DNA from: Actinomycetes bacterium
GTDB taxonomy: Bacteria; Actinomycetota; Actinomycetes; Propionibacteriales; Propionibacteriaceae
DNA length: 30,436 bases
Assembly: GCA_023437345.1 (NCBI GenBank)
Contig: JAEZGC010000279.1
Span: forward strand, 1 to 30,436
Reading direction: 5' to 3'
Shown: one piece after another, positions 1 through 6,917 of the stretch
Numbering within the stretch: position 1 is the stretch's first letter
How the letters are laid out: each line of letters begins with the position of its first letter
Made by a program: the position numbers and the translations under genes
Notes under the pieces: model-generated
Told to the model about the DNA's origin: nothing
The model's input: the letters and a program-made list of their open reading frames with translations, nothing else
Databases searched by the model: none

Positions 1-203
1 GGTTCAGCTGGCACGCCGCCGAGGAGGCTCCCAAGACGATGGTTGACGTGCACGTCGTGCCCGTCAGCGAGAGCGAGACCGTGGTCGAGATCCGCCACGA
101 GCAGATCCCCGCCTACTTCGACACCGCGGCCCTGTCGCGGCGCTGGGAGCGGGCGCTGGCCAAGCTCGTCGACGCCGCGGAACTGGCCACCGCCGGGCGC
201 TGA
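1..203 (+). CDS. SRPBCC (AHSA1-like) protein, C-terminal end only
   Basis: Only the last 66 codons are inside the window, read in the frame beginning at base 3 and ending at the TGA at 201-203. The peptide begins FSWHAAEEAPKTMVDVHV, has a beta-strand-like stretch (TVVEIRHEQIP) and closes with a helix containing RRWERALAKLVDAAEL. A strand pair followed by a long C-terminal helix is typical of SRPBCC/AHSA1 ligand-binding folds, where that helix closes the hydrophobic cavity. No ligand or partner can be inferred from this fragment. It converges on msrA, with a strong hairpin between the two genes. The family call is tentative because the N-terminal two thirds are missing. Confidence 0.55.
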   Translation, partial: FSWHAAEEAPKTMVDVHVVPVSESETVVEIRHEQIPAYFDTAALSRRWERALAKLVDAAELATAGR

Positions 204-212
204 TCGCCCGCG

Positions 213-242
213 GGTCCTGGCCCGGTGAGCCGGGCCGGGACC
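213..242. terminator. Hairpin between converging genes
   Basis: A 13-bp stem (GGTCCTGGCCCGG against CCGGGCCGGGACC, one G-T pair) closes on the 4-base loop TGAG. It sits 10 bases after the stop of the SRPBCC gene and 10 bases before the stop of msrA. No T-run flanks it on either strand, so its use as a bidirectional terminator is inferred from position and stem strength. Confidence 0.5.
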
Positions 243-252
243 GGCTGCGGCC

Positions 253-870
253 TCAGGACGGGTTGCAGGTCACCCCGGTGGCGTGCACCGGGCAATAGCC
301 GTTGGGATTCTTCACCAGGTACTGCTGGTGATAGTCCTCGGCGAAGTAGAAGGGTCCCGCCGGCCCGATCTCGGTGGTGATCGAGCCGTAGCCCGCCGCG
401 GTCAGGTTCTCCTGGAAGGACGCCGCCGCGGCAGTTGCCTGCTGTGCCTGCTCCTCGCTGGTGGTGTAGATCGCAGAGCGGTACTGGCTGCCATGGTCGT
501 TGCCCTGCCGCATCCCCTGGGTCGGGTCGTGGTTCTCGAGGAAGACCGCCAGCAGGTCGGGGTAGGTCACCCGGGACGGATCGAAGGCCACCATCACCGT
601 CTCGGCGTGGCCGGTGAACTCCGAGCACACCTCACGGTAGGTGGGGTTCGGGGTCACGCCGCCGGCGTAGCCGACCGCTGTCGAGGTCACCCCGGGAGTG
701 TTCCAGAACAGCTTCTCGGCCCCCCAGAAGCACCCCATCGCGAAATAGGCGACCTGCGAGCCCGGCGGCACGGTGCCCACCTTGTGGCCGAATACCTCGT
801 GCCAGGTCGGGTCGGTCATCACTGGTGTGTCGCGGCCCGGCACCGCGCGCGCGGTCTGAAAGAGCTTCAC
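253..870 (-). CDS. msrA: Peptide methionine-S-sulfoxide reductase MsrA
   Basis: MsrA reduces methionine-S-sulfoxide in oxidised proteins and free methionine, in the cytoplasm. The 205-residue product has the catalytic motif GCFWG with Cys47 as nucleophile, followed by the family-typical stretches GVTSTAVGYAGG, TGHAETV and FLENHDPTQ. Two C-terminal cysteines, Cys193 (NGYC) and Cys202, are placed to act as resolving or recycling thiols. The start at 870 is chosen because residues 7-18 (ARAVPGRDTPVM) resemble the LPGR segment near the N-terminus of other actinobacterial MsrA proteins; an ATG at 819 is the alternative, and neither has a good ribosome-binding site. It lies 28 bp downstream of ung on the same strand, so co-transcription as a repair pair is likely. 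Confidence 0.95.
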   Translation of the reverse strand: MKLFQTARAVPGRDTPVMTDPTWHEVFGHKVGTVPPGSQVAYFAMGCFWGAEKLFWNTPGVTSTAVGYAGGVTPNPTYREVCSEFTGHAETVMVAFDPSRVTYPDLLAVFLENHDPTQGMRQGNDHGSQYRSAIYTTSEEQAQQATAAAASFQENLTAAGYGSITTEIGPAGPFYFAEDYHQQYLVKNPNGYCPVHATGVTCNPS

Positions 871-898
871 GGCCGGTACAACGCGTCGGGGTCACGCC

Positions 899-1585
899 TC
901 ATTCCGGGACCAGCCGCCAGTCGATGCCCGCAGCGCCCTGTGCGGCGAGGGCTGCGTTCACCCGGCTGAACGGGCGCGACCCGAAGAACCCCGCGTGCGC
1001 CGAGAGCGGTGAGGGGTGGGCCGAGGTGATGCGAGGGACGTCCCCGAGCCGGGGCACCAGGGACTGCGCGTCCCGGCCCCACAGCAATGCGACCAGCGGC
1101 CCGCCCCGGGCGACCAGGGCGTCGATGGCGCAGTCGGTCACCTCCTCCCAGCCCTTGCCGCGGTGCGAGCCGGCCTGTCCCGGACGGACGGTGAGCACCC
1201 GGTTCAGCAACAGCACCCCGCGCTCGAACCAGGGTGTCAGGTCGCCCGACGGCGCCGGCGGGATGCCGAGGTCGGCCTCGAGCTCGGCGTAGATGTTGAC
1301 AAGGCTGCGGGGCAGCGGGCGGACGTCCGGCGCCACCGAGAAGCACAGCCCGACCGCGTGGCCGGGGGTGGGGTAGGGGTCCTGGCCGACCAGCAGCACC
1401 TTCACCTGGGCCAGCGGGCGGGAGAAGGCTCGCAGCACATGCTGCCCGGCGGGCAGGTAGCCGCGCCCCTCGGCCAGCTCCTGGCGCAGGAAGCCGCCGA
1501 GCCCCGCCACCCGGTCGGCCACCGGGGCGAGGGCCTCGGCCCAGTCCGGCGCCACCAACTCGGTGAGCGGGCGGGGCTGGGTCAC
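899..1585 (-). CDS. ung: Uracil-DNA glycosylase, family 1
   Basis: Removes uracil from DNA, starting base-excision repair of deaminated cytosine or misincorporated dUMP. The 228-residue product matches the usual family length. It shows the water-activating loop GQDPYP (Asp69), GLCFSV, LLLNRVLTVR, LLWG and the minor-groove loop HPSPLSAHAGFFGS with His190. The proline after GQDPY, where E. coli has histidine, is the normal actinobacterial form. The GTG at 1585 is chosen because the open frame upstream (to 1723) is low-complexity and unrelated, and because a TAGGCT hexamer ends 7 nt before this GTG, suggesting a leaderless start. It heads a two-gene unit with msrA and is divergent from the AI-2E permease gene. 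Confidence 0.95.
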   Translation of the reverse strand: MTQPRPLTELVAPDWAEALAPVADRVAGLGGFLRQELAEGRGYLPAGQHVLRAFSRPLAQVKVLLVGQDPYPTPGHAVGLCFSVAPDVRPLPRSLVNIYAELEADLGIPPAPSGDLTPWFERGVLLLNRVLTVRPGQAGSHRGKGWEEVTDCAIDALVARGGPLVALLWGRDAQSLVPRLGDVPRITSAHPSPLSAHAGFFGSRPFSRVNAALAAQGAAGIDWRLVPE

Positions 1586-1592
1586 GCGGGCC

Positions 1593-1598
1593 AGCCTA
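1593..1598 (-). promoter_or_regulatory. -10 hexamer TAGGCT of ung
   Basis: TAGGCT on the minus strand is followed by 7 bases and the GTG of ung. There is no Shine-Dalgarno sequence, so transcription probably starts at or next to the start codon. No clear -35 box is visible. Confidence 0.5.
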
Positions 1599-1648
1599 GT
1601 GCCCGCCCCGAGGGCCCGGGACGGTGCCGCCGTGCACCGTGCGGCGGC

Positions 1649-1654
1649 TAGCGT
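1649..1654 (+). promoter_or_regulatory. Possible -10 hexamer TAGCGT of the AI-2E permease gene
   Basis: TAGCGT in the divergent gap would place the transcript start near 1661, leaving a 35-base leader that includes the clear GAAGGAG ribosome-binding site at 1684-1690. The hexamer alone is weak evidence. Confidence 0.25.
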
Positions 1655-1695
1655 TGTCTCGCCGGCGCCGTGCCGGGATACCTGAAGGAGCCACA

Positions 1696-2802
1696 GTGTC
1701 CTTGCCGTCCCCCCGCCGCCCACGTCCCCGGACGGCCGCGACGCCGGTCCCGCGCGGCCTGGTCACCGCGTCGGAGTGGGCCTGGCGCAGCCTGATGATC
1801 GCCGCCGTCGTGCTCGGCGGCTGGTGGTTGCTGCAGTACTTCTCGGCGGTCGCGATCCCGCTGGCCGTGGCGGTGCTGCTGACCGCGCTGCTGGCCGGGG
1901 TGAACGCCCGGCTGCGGGCGTGGCGGTTCCGTCCGGCGCTGGCCGCGCTCGGATCGCTGCTGGTGATGGCGCTGGTGATCGGGGGCGTCTTCGTCGCGAT
2001 CGGGGCGCAGGTGGTCCGCGAGATGCCGCAGCTCATCGACCAGTCGGTGGTCGGGCTGCAGTCGCTGCTGACCTGGCTGGCCGAGGGTCCACTGCACCTG
2101 ACCCAGGCCGACATCGAGGGCTACATCGGCCAGTTGACGACGTGGGTGAACGAATCCCGTGCCGAACTGGCGTCCTGGCTGGCCGACGCCGGCATCGGGG
2201 TCGGCCACTTCCTCGCCGGTGCGGCGATCGCCCTGATCGCCACCTTCTTCTTCATCTCCTCGGGGGAGCGGATCTGGGGTTCCATGCTCACCCTGGTGCC
2301 CGACCGCTACCGGCCGCCGGTGGCGCGGGCGTCCGGCAACGGCTGGACCTCGCTGGTGGCCTACATGCGGGCGCAGGTGCTGGTCGCCTTCGTCGACGCG
2401 CTCGGGCTGCTGATCGGGGCGCTGATCCTGCGCATCCCGATGGCCTGGGCGCTGTTCGCCTTCACCTTCATCGTGTCCTTCATCCCGGTGGTGGGGGCGG
2501 TGCTCTCCGGCACTATCGCCGTCCTGCTCGGGCTGGTCACCCACGGCTGGGTGGTGGCCCTGATCATGCTGGGCATCACGGTTCTGGTGGTGCAGGCCGA
2601 GGGCCACTTCCTGCAGCCGATCCTGCTCGGTCGGGCAGTGCAGTTGCACCCGCTGGCAGTGCTGGTCGGGTTGGCGGTCGGCGCCACCCTGGCGGGCATC
2701 GTGGGGGCGCTGCTGGTGATCCCGGTGCTTGCGTTCGGGGTGGCGTTCATCCGGGGTCTCGACCCACAGCGGTTCGCCGCCTCACCGCCGAAGGGTCACT
2801 AG
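1696..2802 (+). CDS. AI-2E family (PerM-like) membrane transporter
   Basis: A 368-residue polytopic membrane protein of the AI-2E/PerM family, whose members export or exchange small molecules or ions; the substrate cannot be told from sequence. After a basic, proline-rich N-terminus (1-25) come two paired membrane segments (about 33-67 and 82-104), a soluble region with predicted helices (108-170), and several more membrane segments. The family signatures FIPVVGAVLSG (262-272) and EGHFLQPILLGRAVQLHPL (302-320) are clear. GTG at 1696 is chosen because GAAGGAG lies 5 nt upstream; the frame is open further back but lacks such a site. It diverges from ung, and the next gene downstream has its own promoter. 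Confidence 0.9.
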   Translation: MSLPSPRRPRPRTAATPVPRGLVTASEWAWRSLMIAAVVLGGWWLLQYFSAVAIPLAVAVLLTALLAGVNARLRAWRFRPALAALGSLLVMALVIGGVFVAIGAQVVREMPQLIDQSVVGLQSLLTWLAEGPLHLTQADIEGYIGQLTTWVNESRAELASWLADAGIGVGHFLAGAAIALIATFFFISSGERIWGSMLTLVPDRYRPPVARASGNGWTSLVAYMRAQVLVAFVDALGLLIGALILRIPMAWALFAFTFIVSFIPVVGAVLSGTIAVLLGLVTHGWVVALIMLGITVLVVQAEGHFLQPILLGRAVQLHPLAVLVGLAVGATLAGIVGALLVIPVLAFGVAFIRGLDPQRFAASPPKGH

Positions 2803-2857
2803 CGCGGAGGCGAACCCTGAACTGACCCTGACCTGTTGCGAAAGTGGGAAGCGGCGC

Positions 2858-2872
2858 TTTCCATTCTGGAAA
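2858..2872. promoter_or_regulatory. Palindrome TTTCCA-TTC-TGGAAA upstream of the DUF4097/DUF2089 pair
   Basis: Perfect 6-bp arms with a 3-base spacer, centred 27 bases before the start codon and overlapping the expected -35 position of the promoter at 2880-2885. The placement suits a dimeric repressor or activator. The downstream gene 3773-4159 encodes a plausible DNA-binding protein, so autoregulation is possible but unproven. Confidence 0.4.
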
Positions 2873-2879
2873 ACGGGCG

Positions 2880-2885
2880 TACAGT
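2880..2885 (+). promoter_or_regulatory. -10 hexamer TACAGT of the DUF4097 gene
   Basis: TACAGT is followed by 6 bases and the ATG at 2892. No Shine-Dalgarno sequence precedes the ATG, so a leaderless transcript is expected. Confidence 0.55.
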
Positions 2886-2891
2886 TGAACC

Positions 2892-3776
2892 ATGAGTTCA
2901 CCTGACCTTGGTCCGATCCTCGCCGATCTCGCGGCCGGACGGATCGACGCCGCCGAGGCGGCCCGCCGGATCGACGCGCTGAAGGCGCAGGACGCTGCGG
3001 CGTCGCAGGCCCCGTCCGAGCCCACCAACGAGGAGTTGGGGGAGGACAACGACGCGGGCCGTCGCCAGTACTCACCGTACGCCCGCGAGGTGTTCACGCC
3101 GCCCGACGACGAGGCCCCGTCCAGCCATCGGCGCGCCGCCGGCTCCAAGGGCGTGGACCGGATCGCCGTCCACGCGGTGGGCCGTCGGGTCCGGATCGTC
3201 GGCGACCGCTCGGTGGCCACGGCCTCGGCTGAGGGCCCGCACGTGCTGCGCCGCAACGGCTCGGTGCTGGAGGTCTCCAGCGACGGCGAGCTGGGTCCCA
3301 ACCTTGACGGCTTCAGCATCCTGCGGCCGCCGCGCAACCTCGACGAGCTGCGCGCGCTCGGGCTCGGCAAGGAGCTCTACCTGAGGATCAACCCCAGCAT
3401 CCTGGTCGACGTCGAGGTGACCGCCGGAAGCCTTACCTGCTCCGACATCCCCTACCTCGGCAAGGTCCGGCTGACCGCCGGTGGCGCCGAACTGACCGGG
3501 GTCGCCGAGGCCGACGACGTGCTGGTGCAGGCCGGATCGGCCACGATCAAGGGCTCGATAGCCACCGGTCGCTCCCGGGTGCGGGTCGAGTCGGGGCAGC
3601 TGACCATCGAGCTCGACGAGCGCTCCAACGTGACGGTGCGCGGCGAAGCGCAGCTGGGCAAGATCACCTGGCCGGGCAACCAGGCCCTCGACGAAGTGGT
3701 GCTCGGCAACGGGTCGGCCCGGCTGGACGTCGGCGTGGTGATGGGCTGGGCCAACATCAAGGCGGAGCTGCGGTGA
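2892..3776 (+). CDS. DUF4097-like beta-helical protein with N-terminal SHOCT-like helix pair
   Basis: A 294-residue protein with no signal peptide or membrane segment. Residues 8-30 (PILADLAAGRIDAAEAARRIDAL) form the short two-helix motif seen at the N-terminus of YvlB-type proteins. A polar linker (35-85) follows, then from about residue 88 a run of short beta-strand repeats (for example VRIVGDRSV, VLVQAGSATIKGSIA, VRVESGQLTIELDERSNVTVRG) like the DUF4097 adhesin or bactofilin-like beta-solenoid. No catalytic residues are evident. The stop overlaps the start of the DUF2089 gene (GTGA), so the two are translationally coupled. The helix motif recurs at the C-terminus of that partner. A structural or envelope-stress role as for YvlB is only an analogy. 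Confidence 0.75.
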   Translation: MSSPDLGPILADLAAGRIDAAEAARRIDALKAQDAAASQAPSEPTNEELGEDNDAGRRQYSPYAREVFTPPDDEAPSSHRRAAGSKGVDRIAVHAVGRRVRIVGDRSVATASAEGPHVLRRNGSVLEVSSDGELGPNLDGFSILRPPRNLDELRALGLGKELYLRINPSILVDVEVTAGSLTCSDIPYLGKVRLTAGGAELTGVAEADDVLVQAGSATIKGSIATGRSRVRVESGQLTIELDERSNVTVRGEAQLGKITWPGNQALDEVVLGNGSARLDVGVVMGWANIKAELR

Positions 3777-4159
3777 CCCCGGGCGGGTACCGGCCGCCGG
3801 CCGAATGCCCGGTCTGCGGCGGCGAACTGGTCACCACCCGGCTCGGCTGCCACGGCTGCGGCACCGAGCTCGCCGGTGACTTCGCCACCTGCGACTTCTG
3901 CCGGCTCGACGAACGGGAGACCGAGCTGCTGCGGGTCTTCCTCGCCTCGCGCGGCAACCTGCGCGAGGTGGAGAAGCACCTGGGGGTCTCCTACCCGACC
4001 GCCCGCGCCCGGTTCACCGAACTGCTGGTGAAGCTGGGCCTGGCCGGGGAGGCCGAGACTCCGCCGGTGCTGACCCGCGACCAGGTGCTCGGCGAGGTGG
4101 CCAGCGGGGCGCTGTCGCCGTCGGAGGCCGCCGTCCTGTTGGGCTCCCTGGACAGCTGA
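3773..4159 (+). CDS. DUF2089 family zinc-ribbon/helix-turn-helix protein
   Basis: A 128-residue protein starting at a GTG that overlaps the upstream stop by 3 bases, with GGAG 6 nt before it. It has three CxxC pairs (Cys12/15, 26/29, 40/43) suggesting a zinc ribbon. A helical region follows at about 46-92 (LLRVFLASRGNLREVEKHLGV, then YPTARARFTELLVKLGL), which resembles a helix-turn-helix. The C-terminal motif at 104-126 (QVLGEVASGALSPSEAAVLL) matches the helix pair at the N-terminus of the preceding protein. This is the DUF2089 layout. The DNA-binding role is inferred from the helix pattern. The gene pair probably works as one unit and may regulate itself through the palindrome at 2858-2872. 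Confidence 0.85.
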   Translation: MTPGGYRPPAECPVCGGELVTTRLGCHGCGTELAGDFATCDFCRLDERETELLRVFLASRGNLREVEKHLGVSYPTARARFTELLVKLGLAGEAETPPVLTRDQVLGEVASGALSPSEAAVLLGSLDS

Positions 4160-4222
4160 CAGGCCGCAGACCGGTGGGATTCGCCGGGCCGGGGGCGCTG
4201 TTCCCTCGGCTCCGGTCTTCGG

Positions 4223-5059
4223 TCAGGGGTAGGTGTGGAAGCCGCGGCCCGACTTGCGGCCCAGCCAGCCAGCCCTGACGTACTTGCGCAGCAGCGGGTG
4301 CGGACGGTAGCGCGGATCCCCGGTCTCGGCCTGCAGGATCTCCGCGATCGCCAGCACCACGTCGAGGCCGATCAGGTCGGCAAGGGCGAGCGGCCCCATC
4401 GGGTGGTTGGCGCCCAGCTTCATGGCGGTGTCGATGTCGGACGCCGACGCGGTGCCGGCGGCGAGCACCTCGACCGCCTCACCGATCATCGGCACCATGA
4501 TCCGGTTCACTATGAACCCGGGCGCCTCGTTGGCGACCACCGGCGTCTTGCCGAGCCGCACGGCCAGATCGGTCACCCGGGTGACGAGCTCCGGCGGCGT
4601 GGTGGCGCCGGGCACCACCTCGATCAGCTGCATGACAGGCGCCGGGTTGAAGAAGTGCATCCCCACCAGGTCGTGCTTCAGCCCGGCGGCCAGCTCGGTG
4701 ATCGACAGCGACGAGGTGTTGGAGACCAGCAGCGCGTCGGGCCCGGTCAGGGCGTCCAGTTCCTCCAGCACAGCCTTCTTGGCGGCGAGGTTCTCGTAGA
4801 CGGCCTCGACCACCAGGTCGCGATCGGCAAGGTCGGCAACCACCCCCCAGCCGAGCCTGTCGAGGATCGCCGCCGCATCGTCGGCGGTGAGCCGCTGCTT
4901 GGCCACCTGCCGCTCAAGGCCGGCGCGGATCCGTTCCACCCCGCGCCCGGCAAGGTCGGCGGTGGCGTCGGTCAGGATGACCTCGAACCCCGGCACCCGG
5001 GCGAACACCTCGGCGATCCCGGCGCCCATCGTCCCGGCGCCGACCACTCCCACCAGCAT
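4223..5059 (-). CDS. hbd: 3-hydroxyacyl-CoA (3-hydroxybutyryl-CoA) dehydrogenase
   Basis: NAD(P)-dependent oxidoreductase interconverting 3-hydroxyacyl-CoA and 3-oxoacyl-CoA. The 278-residue length fits stand-alone enzymes such as Hbd/PaaH. The N-terminal Rossmann fold begins VGVVGAGTMGAGIAEVFA. By spacing against the human enzyme the catalytic set is Ser116, His135 (GMHFFNPAPVMQLIEV), Glu147 and Asn185 (GFIVNR). The C-terminal dimerisation domain contains DIDTAMKLGANHPMGPL. AAGGGAG lies 7 nt before the ATG. It follows the crotonase gene by 23 bp, so the two consecutive beta-oxidation steps are co-expressed. Direction (butyrate-type synthesis or fatty/aromatic acid breakdown) cannot be decided here because thiolase and acyl-CoA dehydrogenase genes are absent. 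Confidence 0.92.
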   Translation of the reverse strand: MLVGVVGAGTMGAGIAEVFARVPGFEVILTDATADLAGRGVERIRAGLERQVAKQRLTADDAAAILDRLGWGVVADLADRDLVVEAVYENLAAKKAVLEELDALTGPDALLVSNTSSLSITELAAGLKHDLVGMHFFNPAPVMQLIEVVPGATTPPELVTRVTDLAVRLGKTPVVANEAPGFIVNRIMVPMIGEAVEVLAAGTASASDIDTAMKLGANHPMGPLALADLIGLDVVLAIAEILQAETGDPRYRPHPLLRKYVRAGWLGRKSGRGFHTYP

Positions 5060-5082
5060 GTCGCGCTCCCTTCGGCTCGACG

Positions 5083-5856
5083 CTACCGACCCTGGAAGGC
5101 GGCCGGCTGCCGCTTCTCGACGAAGGCTGCCATCGCCCCCCGCTGGTCGTCGGTCTCGAAGCAGGCGGCGAACTGCGCGGTCTCGATGGCGACGGCGGTG
5201 TCGAGGTCGACGTGCAGACCGAGGGCAAGCGCGGTCTTGGCGGCGCTGACCGCCAGCGGTGCCTGCCGCGCGATCTCGCCGGCCAGGCGCAGGGCCGCCG
5301 CGAGCAGCTCGTCAGCGGGGTGGACGGCATTGACAAGCCCGATCTCCAGCGCCCGGGCGGCGTCGATCCGGCGGCCGGTGTAGAGGAGTTCGCGGGCGAT
5401 ACCCTGGCCGACCACCCGCGCGAGCCGCTGCGTGCCGCCGAAACCGGGCGGGATCCCCAGCCCCACTTCGGGCTGTGCGAACACCGCGGCCTGGCCGGCC
5501 AGCCGGATGTCACAGGCCAGTGCGAGCTCGCAGCCGCCGCCCAGCGCGTAGCCGTTGACGGCGGCGATCGAAGGCACCGGGAGCGTCTCGAGCTTGCGGA
5601 AGGCGCCGGTGCCGAGCCGACTGAACTCGCGGGCCTCCCCGCGGGTCATTGCCGCCATGCCCGCGACGTCGGCACCGGCCACGAAGGCGCGGCCCGCGCC
5701 GGTGATCACCAACGCCCGGGCGCCGTCAGCCATCGCCTGGTCGAGCGCCTCCGACAGGTCGACCAGCACCTGGCCGTTCAGCGCGTTCAGCGCTTCCTCG
5801 CGGGCGATGGTGAGGGTGGCGACGTGATCGGCGAGGGCGTAACGGATGTGGCTCAT
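5083..5856 (-). CDS. crt: Enoyl-CoA hydratase (crotonase)
   Basis: Hydrates trans-2-enoyl-CoA to 3-hydroxyacyl-CoA, supplying the substrate for the dehydrogenase encoded just downstream. The 257-residue product has the oxyanion-hole segment AFVAGADVAGM (58-68) and NGYALGGGCELAL with Glu110. It also has QPEVGLGIPPGFGGTQ with Glu130, so both catalytic glutamates of a true hydratase are present. The C-terminus (FETDDQRGAMAAFVEKRQPAAFQGR) is typical. It begins 5 nt after the greA stop with no strong ribosome-binding site, which suggests coupling to greA translation. The preferred acyl chain length is not readable from sequence; the crt name reflects the pairing with an hbd-type gene. Confidence 0.92.
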   Translation of the reverse strand: MSHIRYALADHVATLTIAREEALNALNGQVLVDLSEALDQAMADGARALVITGAGRAFVAGADVAGMAAMTRGEAREFSRLGTGAFRKLETLPVPSIAAVNGYALGGGCELALACDIRLAGQAAVFAQPEVGLGIPPGFGGTQRLARVVGQGIARELLYTGRRIDAARALEIGLVNAVHPADELLAAALRLAGEIARQAPLAVSAAKTALALGLHVDLDTAVAIETAQFAACFETDDQRGAMAAFVEKRQPAAFQGR

Positions 5857-5861
5857 CTCTG

Positions 5862-6368
5862 CTATCCGGTGAACGGCTCGACGGCGACCACGGTGACCTC
5901 GATGGGGCTGCCGTTGGGCGCATCGTAGCTGACGGTATCGCCCGGCGCGGCGCCGAGCACCGCCGAGCCCAGCGGGGACTGCGGCGAGTAGACCTCGATG
6001 TCGACCGACTCGTCCAGCCCGACCAGTTCCCGCGAGCCGAGCAGGAAGGTGTCGTCGTCGTCGGGGTCGCCATCGAAGTAGACGGTGACCATCACCCCGG
6101 GCACCACGCTCCCGGCCGCGGTGGGCGCCTCGCCGACCTTGGCGGTCTCCAGGATGGCGGTGAGCTGGCGGATCCTGGCCTCCTGGTGCCCCTGCTCCTC
6201 GCGGGCGGCGTGGTAGCCGCCGTTCTCCGACAGGTCGCCCTCCTCGCGGGCACGGGCGATCTTGGCCGACACCGCCTCTCGTCCCTCTCGCTTGAGGAAC
6301 TCGAGTTCGGCGGCCAGCTTGTCGTAGGCGTCCTGGGTGAGCCAGGTCGTCGTGAGGTGCTCGTCCAT
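5862..6368 (-). CDS. greA: Transcription elongation factor GreA
   Basis: GreA enters the secondary channel of RNA polymerase and stimulates cleavage of backtracked RNA. The 168-residue product has the N-terminal coiled coil (about 12-80) with the acidic tip EEGDLSENGGYHAA. Asp45 and Glu48 correspond to the metal-coordinating tip residues. The FKBP-like C-terminal domain includes EVYSPQSPLGSAVLGAAPGDTVSYDAPNG. An acidic loop (about 99-105, rich in Asp) sits between strands. A TAGGCT hexamer ends 6 nt before the ATG, giving a leaderless start 34 bp after the DUF4307 gene. Crotonase and dehydrogenase genes follow, an association I do not know from other actinobacteria. Confidence 0.96.
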   Translation of the reverse strand: MDEHLTTTWLTQDAYDKLAAELEFLKREGREAVSAKIARAREEGDLSENGGYHAAREEQGHQEARIRQLTAILETAKVGEAPTAAGSVVPGVMVTVYFDGDPDDDDTFLLGSRELVGLDESVDIEVYSPQSPLGSAVLGAAPGDTVSYDAPNGSPIEVTVVAVEPFTG

Positions 6369-6374
6369 CGAACG

Positions 6375-6380
6375 AGCCTA
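6375..6380 (-). promoter_or_regulatory. -10 hexamer TAGGCT of greA
   Basis: TAGGCT on the minus strand is followed by 6 bases and the greA ATG. It lies in the 34-bp gap after the DUF4307 gene, so greA probably has a leaderless transcript of its own in addition to any read-through. Confidence 0.5.
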
Positions 6381-6402
6381 TCCCGATCCGGTCAGGCGTA
6401 CC

Positions 6403-6801
6403 TCATCTGACGGCGCGACAGCCCTCGAGGCTGGCGCTGGTGCCGCGCTTGAAGGTGCGCACCGTCAGGTCCTGGCGGGTCACCGGCTTGCCGTCGGCCG
6501 GCACCTCGACCTGCAGTTCGCCGACCCGCTCGTAACTGACCGCCTGGACGAACAGCAGGCACCGCGCGGCCAGGGCGGGATCCTCCCGCTCCAGCGTCAC
6601 CGTCACCGTCACCTCGGTGTCGGAGACCACCCGGAAGGCGTCCACCCGGGCCGCCACCGGTGGGGTGGCGCCGTCCACCGCCACCCAGATGGTCCACAGC
6701 ACGGCGAGCGCGCCGCACAGCACCGCCAGCACGCGCCAGTCCAGCAGCCGCCGCCGGACCGGGTAGCGGCGGGCCAGCCGCTGGGAGACCTCGGGATCCA
6801 T
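6403..6801 (-). CDS. DUF4307 family single-pass membrane protein
   Basis: A 132-residue protein (135 if an ATG at 6810 is used) with a basic cytoplasmic N-terminus (QRLARRYPVRRRLLDW), one membrane helix (VLAVLCGALAVLWTIWVAV) and an outside domain of about 85 residues rich in beta-strands (VSDTEVTVTVTLERED, ELQVEVPADG). Two cysteines (in ARCLLF and EGCRAV) lie in the outside domain and could pair. This is the DUF4307 pattern, and the position between greA and a divergent mca matches Rv1081c in M. tuberculosis. Function unknown. Start choice: TTGAAT ends 7 nt before the ATG at 6801 and could be a weak -10; no clear ribosome-binding site exists for either start. Confidence 0.88.
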   Translation of the reverse strand: MDPEVSQRLARRYPVRRRLLDWRVLAVLCGALAVLWTIWVAVDGATPPVAARVDAFRVVSDTEVTVTVTLEREDPALAARCLLFVQAVSYERVGELQVEVPADGKPVTRQDLTVRTFKRGTSASLEGCRAVR

Positions 6802-6904
6802 GCCCCCCATTCAAGCCGACCGCGGGCCCGCGCGCCGAACCGGGCCGCCGCGCGGATCGCCCCTGACGGCTCGGACGGGGTGGGCGAGGCCGGGCGGTTC
6901 GCGC

Positions 6905-6910
6905 CACAAT
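6905..6910 (+). promoter_or_regulatory. -10 hexamer CACAAT of mca
   Basis: CACAAT is followed by 7 bases and the ATG at 6918, with no Shine-Dalgarno sequence. The same hexamer with similar spacing precedes ilvA. Confidence 0.45.
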
Positions 6911-6917
6911 GGCGCCC

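Noticed and set aside
4168..4218. AGACCGG/CCGGTCT repeat between the DUF2089 and hbd stops
   Set aside because: The 7-bp arms are separated by 37 bases, too far for a convincing terminator, and no T-run follows.
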